This document shows positions 48,015-53,017 of a stretch of 53,017 nt of DNA, piece by piece. The position numbers were made by a program, and so were the translations under genes. The notes under the pieces were generated by a model. That model worked only from the letters and a program-made list of their open reading frames with translations. It was not told the DNA's origin and did not search any database. Origin of the DNA: a virus; IMG/VR virus record IMGVR_UViG_3300032116_000284, positions 1-53,017 of that record. One strand, given 5' to 3'. Within the stretch, counting starts at the first letter, position 1. Every line of letters starts with the position of its first letter.

Positions 48015-48244
48015 TATTGAGGCTTCTTGTAGAGGTTCTCTTGTGCGTAGTCAGCTAGAGCCTTGTGGAACTGTGCTAGTTCCTCAAGGGTGAATCCAAC
48101 GTCGTCTGTTATCCCTGGCTGCTTGTCAAGGATGAGCTCTGGCCTGTTGAATCGTCCTTGCTCTCTGGTCCAGTATTCAACGTGTCTTACCTTGACAACC
48201 CAAGCTCCTCTTGTGCCAACAACCTTTTCGTGTAGAACTCTCAT
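48014..48244 (-). CDS. 76-residue protein upstream of dnaJ, unknown
   Basis: Compact protein: MRVLHEKVVGTRGAWVVKVR, a beta start with conserved-looking aromatic residues, then GFTLEELAQFHKALADYAQE, helical. It overlaps the DHFR-fusion stop by 4 nt and dnaJ's ATG by 1 nt, so it is embedded in a coupled three-gene unit. No family is recognised; there is no signal peptide. The coupling on both sides makes it a solid gene call. Confidence 0.65.
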   Translation of the reverse strand: MRVLHEKVVGTRGAWVVKVRHVEYWTREQGRFNRPELILDKQPGITDDVGFTLEELAQFHKALADYAQENLYKKPQ

Positions 48245-49278
48245 TTGTTTCCCTTGTTCATCTTGGCTCTCCTGAGTCCCAGGAGACCATAGCCTGTGAT
48301 GTCGCTGTAAGCATCCTCAAGCCCCTCTTGAGTGCCATTGTCATTGGTGCTGATTCTCATGAGCTTGTCGAATATTCTGACAACACAGAGCATGTCACCA
48401 AACTGTTCTGGCTTTACTCCGTTCGGGTAGAGAACACGAAGGAACTGGTCAGCCTTGTCAAAAGCAGAACCGTACGCCTTGTTCTTGCTGGATACAAGCT
48501 TGCCAATGTCTCCAGCTAGCTCTTCGAAGGTTGGGACATCTGTTGATCGAGCCCCAATGGTCCACGACGCTGGCACGAAACGCTCTTGTGCGCAAGGGCC
48601 TTCAGGAAACGAGGGAATGCCATCGGTCACGTCAGGCACAAACTCGGGCACTTTTATTTGTGCCTCTGCAACTTTGTCCTTCGGTTCCCAGGTTTCGATT
48701 GTGAAAGTGCCTTCCATGTCGGCGACGGCCTTGGTTATCACTCTGTCGGTTGTGGCAAGAATCTGGAACTCAAACGGCAAGAAAGTGAAACGCTTATCCT
48801 TCTTGGATATAGGATCCAGCTCTGTGGCGTTGAGCAACCGAAACACGTCATGGTTACATAGTCCCAAAGATATCCGTGTGAAGTAGACCTTGTTGTTCAC
48901 AAGGTGAACGGCACTTTGATACAGCTTGGCTCCACCGGCAATGAACACTTCTCCATATGGATGTTCAGCAGCATACTCCAGAGCTGCCTCAACCGATCGA
49001 AACACGAACTGTTCGGTTTCGATTCCTGGGGTGGGACGCCAGATGCGCTCTTCTGGACAGGCTGACACTGTCAGCACTCTCCTGCCCGGAAGAGATGGGA
49101 GCTTCATGTAGGTTTTACGGCCAACAATCAGTGTGTGACCTGTTGTAACATCTTTGAAGTGCGCAAGGTCATCTGCACAGTGCCATGGTAGCCCTGTCTT
49201 CGACTGGTCGTCCCCAATAAGAAGGCCGTGTGGTGTTGGGCACGCAGCCAGAATCATGTTTACTTTTTGCTCAGTCAT
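48241..49278 (-). CDS. folA: Dihydrofolate reductase fused to a nucleotide-associated helical domain
   Basis: 345 residues. The N-terminal ~190 residues are DHFR: MILAACPTPHGLLIGDD, LPWHCADDLAHFKDVTTGHT, LIVGRKTYMKLPSLPGRRVL, and GEVFIAGGAKLYQSAV. A Pro-rich linker follows. From about residue 251 an all-helical domain has LVSSKNKAYGSAFDKADQFL, VVRIFDKLMRISTN and LEDAYSDITGYGLLGL. This is the K..YG..(F) ... R-x-x-DK-x-x-R ... D-x-x-GY layout of DUF1599-like/MazG-like nucleotide proteins. DHFR supplies tetrahydrofolate for dTMP synthesis; the second part may act on nucleotides. AGGAG is present upstream. Confidence 0.82.
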   Translation of the reverse strand: MTEQKVNMILAACPTPHGLLIGDDQSKTGLPWHCADDLAHFKDVTTGHTLIVGRKTYMKLPSLPGRRVLTVSACPEERIWRPTPGIETEQFVFRSVEAALEYAAEHPYGEVFIAGGAKLYQSAVHLVNNKVYFTRISLGLCNHDVFRLLNATELDPISKKDKRFTFLPFEFQILATTDRVITKAVADMEGTFTIETWEPKDKVAEAQIKVPEFVPDVTDGIPSFPEGPCAQERFVPASWTIGARSTDVPTFEELAGDIGKLVSSKNKAYGSAFDKADQFLRVLYPNGVKPEQFGDMLCVVRIFDKLMRISTNDNGTQEGLEDAYSDITGYGLLGLRRAKMNKGNK

Positions 49279-49303
49279 CCGTGTATGTTCTCCTGTGAGG
49301 GAG

Positions 49304-49332
49304 ATAATGACACGGGATTATCTGGTTGTCAA
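49304..49332 (-). promoter_or_regulatory. Promoter for the DHFR-dnaJ operon
   Basis: Minus-strand TTGACA, 17-nt spacer, CATTAT, then CACAGGAG and the DHFR ATG. The TTGACA overlaps the clpP stop codon. Confidence 0.72.
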
Positions 49333-49958
49333 CCGAATGTCATCTGCACGTCGAAGGTGACTTCAATCTTCGGGAGCTTGATATGGTTGACAAGGCCGTG
49401 CTTCTTGGCTTCCTCGGCATCCAGAAACAAATCAGCATGACCGTTCTCATGAACGAGCTTCGAGAAGTAGTCGGCGGGCTGACCAGCGCCAATAGCCATC
49501 ATCTTGAAGATAATCTTGTTGAGACGGTCGACTTCCTTGGCTTCCGCCTTGATTTCTTCAACCTTGCCCATGGCAGCAGAAGCTACGTCATGGATCATGA
49601 CCGTGCCTGTGGGTGCCATGTACCGATGTCCTTCAGCACCACATGCCAACAGAACCGCCCCACATGACATAGCCTTGCCCATGCAGATGGTTGCAACAGT
49701 CATCTTGCTTGCCTTGATGACATCAACCATCTTGAGAAGAGAATATACCTCACCGCCATACGAGTCGATGATGACAGGGACAATCTCCTGTCCCGTGTTC
49801 TGTGCGTTGATCATTCCCTCAAGAAAGTCCTTGGCGCTATCCTCGGTGAACTTGTTCACGTAGATGATGTGTGGAGACTTGTACTTGACAGCCAGATCCC
49901 CACTGTCCGGAATATCCACCTTCGTTAGTCCTGGGTTTCTCACTTTTACTTCGAACAT
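49329..49958 (-). CDS. clpP: ClpP-like serine protease
   Basis: 209 residues, close to the 207 of E. coli ClpP. The catalytic Ser98 lies in MGKAMSCGAVLLACG, His123 in VMIHDVAS, and Asp176 in HADLFLDAEEAKKHG. The oxyanion strand SYGGEVYS replaces the usual SPGG. The head region DIPDSGDLAV and handle helix KEVDRLNKIIFKMM are as in ClpP. It should form tetradecameric chambers with a host ATPase such as ClpX, or process phage prohead proteins, as ClpP-fold proteases do in some phages. It opens an operon with its own sigma70-like promoter. AGGAG lies 11 nt before the ATG. Confidence 0.9.
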   Translation of the reverse strand: MFEVKVRNPGLTKVDIPDSGDLAVKYKSPHIIYVNKFTEDSAKDFLEGMINAQNTGQEIVPVIIDSYGGEVYSLLKMVDVIKASKMTVATICMGKAMSCGAVLLACGAEGHRYMAPTGTVMIHDVASAAMGKVEEIKAEAKEVDRLNKIIFKMMAIGAGQPADYFSKLVHENGHADLFLDAEEAKKHGLVNHIKLPKIEVTFDVQMTFG

Positions 49959-50008
49959 ATATTGGGTCGCTCCTGTGTGGGGTTATAGTGAAAGCTAGCA
50001 CGCTTATC

Positions 50009-50037
50009 AGACTACCAGCATGATAATCCGATATCAA
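50009..50037 (-). promoter_or_regulatory. Promoter for clpP
   Basis: Minus-strand TTGATA, 17-nt spacer ending TGG, TAGTCT. The start would be about 45 nt before the clpP ATG, leaving a leader with CACAGGAG. An alternative -10 (TATAAC) lies closer to the gene. Confidence 0.55.
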
Positions 50038-50046
50038 CGCCTACTA

Positions 50047-50439
50047 TTATTTCGGTATCATACCTGTGTTCACCACTTGATAGATAAGCTCCACTTCGTG
50101 TTCTAGGACGGTATACTCTCTTCGAACACCTACAGTATCCGTTTCCGGAATAACACCGACTAGCTCAACGTACTTCCAGTCCATTCCTGGCTGCTGGTAC
50201 ACAGCCTTCACAAGCCCTAGAACATATCCACGGCGAAGGCTATATTCGTCATATCTGGGTGTGGGCGTGCCAGTTGACAACCGAGCTTGACATATGTCAG
50301 GTCTAAGCTTCAGCGTTACGAAGTTTCCTGGCTTGAGGCAAGAAAAACCAGAACCACCCACCGTTTCTATAGCCGCTTTCTTTACGTTCTTGTTGCTGGA
50401 CAACTTGTTTCGAAACCAACTCCAGATAGATTCACTCAT
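50047..50439 (-). CDS. KPG-box-type protein, unknown
   Basis: 130 residues. A helical, basic start (IWSWFRNKLSSNKNVKKAA) is followed by FSCLKPGNFVTLKLR, the same opening as the 44.4-46.7 kb cluster. Beta strands come next (RRGYVLGLVKAVYQQPGMDW, YVELVGVIPETDTVGV) and a last strand (EVELIYQVVNTG). It is the only clear family member on the minus strand and far from the cluster, so the family is dispersed. CCTAGAG lies before the ATG. It is divergent from the DUF192 gene with 10 nt between starts. Confidence 0.62.
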   Translation of the reverse strand: MSESIWSWFRNKLSSNKNVKKAAIETVGGSGFSCLKPGNFVTLKLRPDICQARLSTGTPTPRYDEYSLRRGYVLGLVKAVYQQPGMDWKYVELVGVIPETDTVGVRREYTVLEHEVELIYQVVNTGMIPK

Positions 50440-50449
50440 ACCTAGAGTT

Positions 50450-50824
50450 ATGCGAAGACGGATAAAGGTTGGTCATGTGCCGGTTGTCGTGAAAGTGCTT
50501 GTCTCTCCTGAAGACAAGAGAAACGGTTTCATGGGTTGGAAACACTGTCCAGAGAACTTCGGCATGCTGTTCATCAACCATGCAGCCAAGAAACAGAGTT
50601 TCTGGATGCCTGACGTTCCTTTTGACCTTGAAGCTCTGGGCTTCGATGACAACAACATACTTGTTCAAGTGCTTGCCTTGAAAGCCATGGACAGAACGTC
50701 TAGGAGCTTCAGCAGAGCCGTCAAGCACGTTGTTGAGATGCCAGCCGGTTGGTGTAAGAAGAATGGAATAGAACCGGGTTGTAGCTTGACTGTGAGCCAA
50801 CACCAGCCAGAGGCCAACCGGTAG
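50450..50824 (+). CDS. DUF192-family protein
   Basis: 124 residues: RNGFMGWKHCPENFGMLFIN gives the R-x-G-F/L-M ... G-M-L-F signature, then KKQSFWMPDVPFDLEALGFD (FWM and D-L), and VVEMPAGWCKKNGIEPGCSL, the V-E-x-P-A-G ... G-x-x-x-G end. These three blocks define DUF192, a small beta-barrel family of unknown biochemical role found in bacteria, archaea and phages. I chose ATG 50450 over the longer frame from 50294 because that would run antisense through the KPG-type gene. TAGAGTTATG spans the start region. It converges on the next gene with 3 nt between stops. Confidence 0.82.
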   Translation: MRRRIKVGHVPVVVKVLVSPEDKRNGFMGWKHCPENFGMLFINHAAKKQSFWMPDVPFDLEALGFDDNNILVQVLALKAMDRTSRSFSRAVKHVVEMPAGWCKKNGIEPGCSLTVSQHQPEANR

Positions 50825-50827
50825 AGA

Positions 50828-51082
50828 CTACTTCTTGCCGTGAAGAGCTGGGGATGCTGTCTTTACTGCCTTGTTTGCATCGTCTTGCCAGAACCCACGT
50901 TCCTTCTTCTTGTCCTTGTTCATGGCGGCTGTGCCTATTGGTGCTGTGTATCCAACAACGCCACCAGCTCCAAGTGCGTTTACTTCCTCAAGGTCGGCTT
51001 CGTCTTCTTGCTCTGGTTCTTCTGTGTCAAACAGCAGTCCTGAAAGAGAAACAGAGTCTTTGTCTTCGGGTTTTGTAGTCAT
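50828..51082 (-). CDS. Small acidic phage protein, unknown
   Basis: 84 residues. An acidic N-terminal half (EEPEQEDEADLEEVNALGAG) is followed by GGVVGYTAPIGTAAM and a basic C-terminus. 'DLEEVNALGAGGV-GY-AP' I recall from T4-related phages as a small protein near virion genes. TAGTTAT ends 8 nt before the ATG and there is no strong ribosome site. No function known; a virion-associated or prohead role would fit its regulatory motif. Confidence 0.65.
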   Translation of the reverse strand: MTTKPEDKDSVSLSGLLFDTEEPEQEDEADLEEVNALGAGGVVGYTAPIGTAAMNKDKKKERGFWQDDANKAVKTASPALHGKK

Positions 51083-51090
51083 AGCACAGG

Positions 51091-51097
51091 ATAACTA
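51091..51097 (-). promoter_or_regulatory. Candidate late promoter element TAGTTAT
   Basis: Exact TAGTTAT on the minus strand, 8 nt before the ATG of the 84-residue acidic protein gene. Confidence 0.5.
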
Positions 51098-51129
51098 GAA
51101 ACGACCGGCAGCTAGCCAACAAGAACTGC

Positions 51130-51136
51130 TAGTTAT
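51130..51136 (+). promoter_or_regulatory. Candidate late promoter element TAGTTAT
   Basis: Exact TAGTTAT on the plus strand, 29 nt before the GTG of the 259-residue gene, with CGGAGA between. It is back to back with the minus-strand copy 32 nt away. Confidence 0.5.
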
Positions 51137-51165
51137 TGGCACTACTTCAACACGGAGACTTCCAA

Positions 51166-51945
51166 GTGACGAAACTACCCATGAAAGAACTGGTAAAGAT
51201 GGTTATGGAGCAAGTCCAAGCCCAACAGCCAGCAGTACCACAAGACGCTATCGAGAAGCTTGTTTCCGATGTCATCAACGCCTTGATGGCAAAACCTGAA
51301 TTCAAGGCTGCCTTGAAGCAAGGAAAACAAGGATTGAGCCCACTGTCTCCAGCTGAATCATCATCAAAACTTGTCAACGCCATCAAAAACAAGTTGTCAG
51401 CTGCAATCAAGTCTCCTCCTCCAACCGAGATGCCAGCGGCTCCCGGCGCAGCTAGCGGCACAGCACCAACACAGATGGCTCAGCAGCCTCAACAAGCTCC
51501 AGTAGCAAGAGATGCAGGTACAGTAGCTCCACCCAGAAGAGCTGGCGCTGATAAAGCTACAGTGGCTCCTGGTGCCAAGCCTGCGAAGCCACAGGCCATG
51601 ATTCGTTCCTACGAAGAGCTTGAACAGTTTGCAAGCACTAGATCAGGTCTAGGAGCCATTCTCAAGCTTCACGAACAAGAGCCAACAGTGTTTCCGAAGG
51701 AAACCATCGTGGCCATGGTCAACGGTGACAAGGCAGCCCTTCAACACTTCATCGAACAGACGAAACTAGCTAGCCAGGGAACAGACAAGTACAAGGCTCA
51801 GACCATGGCAAATGCACTTATTGGTCTGGAGTCCTACGGTGTTCGTGGCTTCACAAGAGAGTTCACCGACAACTTCGTCAGATACCTCAAGAAGAAGGGC
51901 TTGATGGAAAGCGTTTCCCCCACGCTTTCATCCATCTTGTTCTGA
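51166..51945 (+). CDS. Structural-type protein with Pro/Ala linker, unknown
   Basis: 259 residues. I start it at GTG 51166 (V/M-TKLPMKELVKMVMEQ) because CGGAGA lies 7 nt upstream; an in-frame TTG at 51136 lacks a ribosome site. Domains: an N-terminal helical region, an Ala/Pro/Thr-rich linker (about residues 85-140), and a C-terminal helical domain (EELEQFASTRSGLGAILKLH ... GVRGFTREFTDNFVRYL). The N-terminal helix resembles the LxxxIxEAV motif of other small proteins here. It is likely a virion or scaffold component judging by composition and late motif. Confidence 0.62.
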   Translation: MTKLPMKELVKMVMEQVQAQQPAVPQDAIEKLVSDVINALMAKPEFKAALKQGKQGLSPLSPAESSSKLVNAIKNKLSAAIKSPPPTEMPAAPGAASGTAPTQMAQQPQQAPVARDAGTVAPPRRAGADKATVAPGAKPAKPQAMIRSYEELEQFASTRSGLGAILKLHEQEPTVFPKETIVAMVNGDKAALQHFIEQTKLASQGTDKYKAQTMANALIGLESYGVRGFTREFTDNFVRYLKKKGLMESVSPTLSSILF

Positions 51946-51961
51946 GTTGAAGAGAAACCGT

Positions 51962-52267
51962 TCAGGTTCTTGGCTTGCCCCACTGGGGTTTCTGGCCCTG
52001 TTGTTGTGGTTGTGCTGGTTGCTGTGGTTGCAGAACAGCTAGAAGAGCCATTCGAATCTTCTCCTTCATCTTCGGATCGGAAGCGGCAAGCTCCCCTCCA
52101 CCTTGAATAGAAGCTCTACCGGACATAGCTGCAAGATCAGAGGCTACCTTCTCAACGTAGTTCTGCAGTTCTTTGGCCTTCACAATGTCCTCTTGCTGGC
52201 CTTCCTTGAGGGTTGATTCAACAGCTTCCTTGATGAGCTGCTTGAGTTGCTTGAGCGTGATTTTCAT
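51962..52267 (-). CDS. 101-residue protein with N-terminal LxxxIxEAV motif, Gln/Pro tail
   Basis: Begins MKITLKQLKQLIKEAVESTL, the best example of the N-terminal helix motif, then a helical middle and a low-complexity Gln/Pro tail (LQPQQPAQPQQQGQKPQ). I use ATG 52267 since AAGGAAC lies 6 nt upstream; the longer frame would overlap the preceding gene. TAGTTAC, close to the late motif, lies about 20 nt before the start. MKITxxQLKxLIKEE/A starts are frequent in T4-like phage proteins, as I recall, with no known role. Confidence 0.68.
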   Translation of the reverse strand: MKITLKQLKQLIKEAVESTLKEGQQEDIVKAKELQNYVEKVASDLAAMSGRASIQGGGELAASDPKMKEKIRMALLAVLQPQQPAQPQQQGQKPQWGKPRT

Positions 52268-52298
52268 GGTTGTTCCTTGCTGAGTAACTAGCTGAATA

Positions 52299-52916
52299 TC
52301 AGAGCAGCTGCTTGGCGATTTCGGTATGGGTCTTGCTGGACACATAGACCTTTATGGCAGGCATACCTTCGCAGAGAGCCTTCACCGTGTCGAGCTTCAC
52401 GTCTGCAAGCTGCTCGGCAAGAATCTTGCACAACGGCTCTACTTCGCCTTCCATGAGGTTTACTGTGTTGGCCTTCAGTAGACAGAACTCCAGGAGCTTC
52501 GAAGCGTCTGTCTTGTTGTATTGCTGAGCCAAACTCTTGGAACCGTCAAGCTTGTTGCCTGTCATGATTCTGTAGATGGCTGGTCCTAGGCATGTTCTGA
52601 AACTCTCCGAGATGAACCCATAGCTCAACAGAGCACGCTCCATTGCTGGTGTTGAGCTCTTGCCCTCAAGCAGAACGTCGGAGGTTCTCTTCACAAGCAT
52701 GTAAAGTGTAGGCACAGAACTCTTGTGCTGCTCTGCTAGCTGTTCCAGCTGTTCCACTTGTTCGGCAAGCAGAACCGTTTCCGTGTGTTCCTTCAAGAAC
52801 ACGTCCGTTGGATAAACGTTCTGTTGCAGCAGGCTCACCTTGGCTTCGAACAGCTTGTTCTGCTGGAATGCCTTGTAAGCTGTCTCTAGTGTCTGATTAC
52901 TCTTGGTTGTTGTCAC
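52299..52916 (-). CDS. Helical phage protein, unknown
   Basis: 205 residues from a GTG start. AGGGAG lies 7 nt before the GTG. The longer frame from ATG 52970 has no ribosome site. The protein is almost entirely helical (TLETAYKAFQQNKLFEAKVS, VLLAEQVEQLEQLAEQHKSS), rich in Leu, Gln and Lys, and ends YVSSKTHTEIAKQLL. No family, signal peptide or catalytic motif is recognised. TAGTTAT lies 27 nt upstream, so it is probably late. Its stop is 31 nt before the next gene's start. Confidence 0.65.
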   Translation of the reverse strand: MTTTKSNQTLETAYKAFQQNKLFEAKVSLLQQNVYPTDVFLKEHTETVLLAEQVEQLEQLAEQHKSSVPTLYMLVKRTSDVLLEGKSSTPAMERALLSYGFISESFRTCLGPAIYRIMTGNKLDGSKSLAQQYNKTDASKLLEFCLLKANTVNLMEGEVEPLCKILAEQLADVKLDTVKALCEGMPAIKVYVSSKTHTEIAKQLL

Positions 52917-52984
52917 TGTGACACTCCCTGTGTATGTGTGAGCATAACTAGGAATCCATGTGGCAAACATAAACGTGTTGTCAT
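52913..52984 (-). CDS. Putative 23-residue leader ORF
   Basis: Very strong ribosome site AGGAGG, 9 nt, ATG, then 23 codons whose TGA overlaps the GTG of the 205-residue gene (GTGA). Coupling would let a transcript from outside the window reach the second gene. The peptide (MTTRLCLPHGFLVMLTHTQG...) has no known family. Confidence 0.35.
   Translation of the reverse strand: MTTRLCLPHGFLVMLTHTQGVSQ
52944..52950 (-). promoter_or_regulatory. Candidate late promoter element TAGTTAT
   Basis: Exact TAGTTAT on the minus strand, 27 nt before the GTG start of the 205-residue gene and inside the small leader ORF. Confidence 0.5.
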
Positions 52985-53017
52985 TTCGATAATCCTCCTG
53001 TATTATTGGTCTTGAAC

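Noticed and set aside
50294-50449. 52-codon N-terminal extension of the DUF192 protein
   Set aside because: It would run antisense through the start of the KPG-type gene; DUF192 proteins are about 110-140 residues and the ATG at 50450 fits.
1-53017. tRNA genes, CRISPR arrays, insertion sequences, attachment sites
   Set aside because: Intergenic spaces were read on both strands; none shows a cloverleaf, regular spaced repeats, transposase or flanking direct repeats. All gaps above 300 nt are covered by the divergent MoxR/VWA region.

Overview
The window is a stretch of a large tailed-phage genome, most likely a contractile-tailed (myovirus-type) jumbo or near-jumbo phage with T4-like relationships. 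Genes are tightly packed on both strands, with frequent 4-nt stop/start overlaps. The gene set is phage-specific: a tape measure protein, a gp53/LysM-like baseplate protein, two very large baseplate or tail proteins, a T4 gp26/51-like protein, tail fibres and a gp32-type SSB. I see no bacterial housekeeping genes, rRNA, tRNA, CRISPR array or insertion sequence. The host cannot be read from the sequence; Shine-Dalgarno sites (AGGAG) and sigma70-like promoters suggest an ordinary bacterium.

Layout. 1-3.6 kb (minus): an unknown protein, gp32-like SSB, an HD phosphohydrolase and a short family A DNA polymerase. 3.6-15.9 kb (minus): the tail/baseplate operon headed by the tape measure gene. 15.9-22.2 kb (mixed): small proteins, a metzincin-type protease, thymidine kinase, a gp26-like tail assembly gene with a probable frameshift extension, a Nudix hydrolase and a membrane metallopeptidase. 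22.3-25.5 kb: a divergent, GC-rich MoxR AAA ATPase / VWA pair flanking a micro-ORF and terminator. 25.6-32.1 kb (plus): dUTPase, 5'-3' exonuclease, replicative helicase and class II ribonucleotide reductase with an intein. 32.2-37.6 kb: BCS1-like AAA protein, divergent chaperonin, coiled-coil membrane protein, histone-like protein and PIN-PhoH. 37.7-40.3 kb: two tail-fibre-type genes. 40.4-46.7 kb (plus): a primase-polymerase fused to a metallophosphoesterase, a GC-rich DUF6011-type protein and a tandem run of seven small related 'KPG-box' proteins. 46.7-50.0 kb (minus): DnaJ, a DHFR fusion and ClpP. 50.0-53.0 kb: small and structural-type proteins, including a DUF192 protein.

Working together: the SSB, PolA-type polymerase, PrimPol, helicase and exonuclease make most of a replisome. 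TK, dUTPase, RNR, DHFR, HD and Nudix proteins supply nucleotides. DnaJ, ClpP, a chaperonin and AAA proteins form a phage-encoded protein quality-control set.

The strongest new signal is regulatory. Early/metabolic genes are preceded by TTGA(N)2 - 17 nt (usually ending TGG) - TA(N)3T, several placed exactly 6 nt before the ATG so that the mRNA should be leaderless. Virion-type genes are instead preceded by TAGTTAT (or TATTTAT), a candidate late promoter. Other leading signals are the KPG-box paralog cluster, the frameshift at the tail assembly gene and the MoxR-VWA module.
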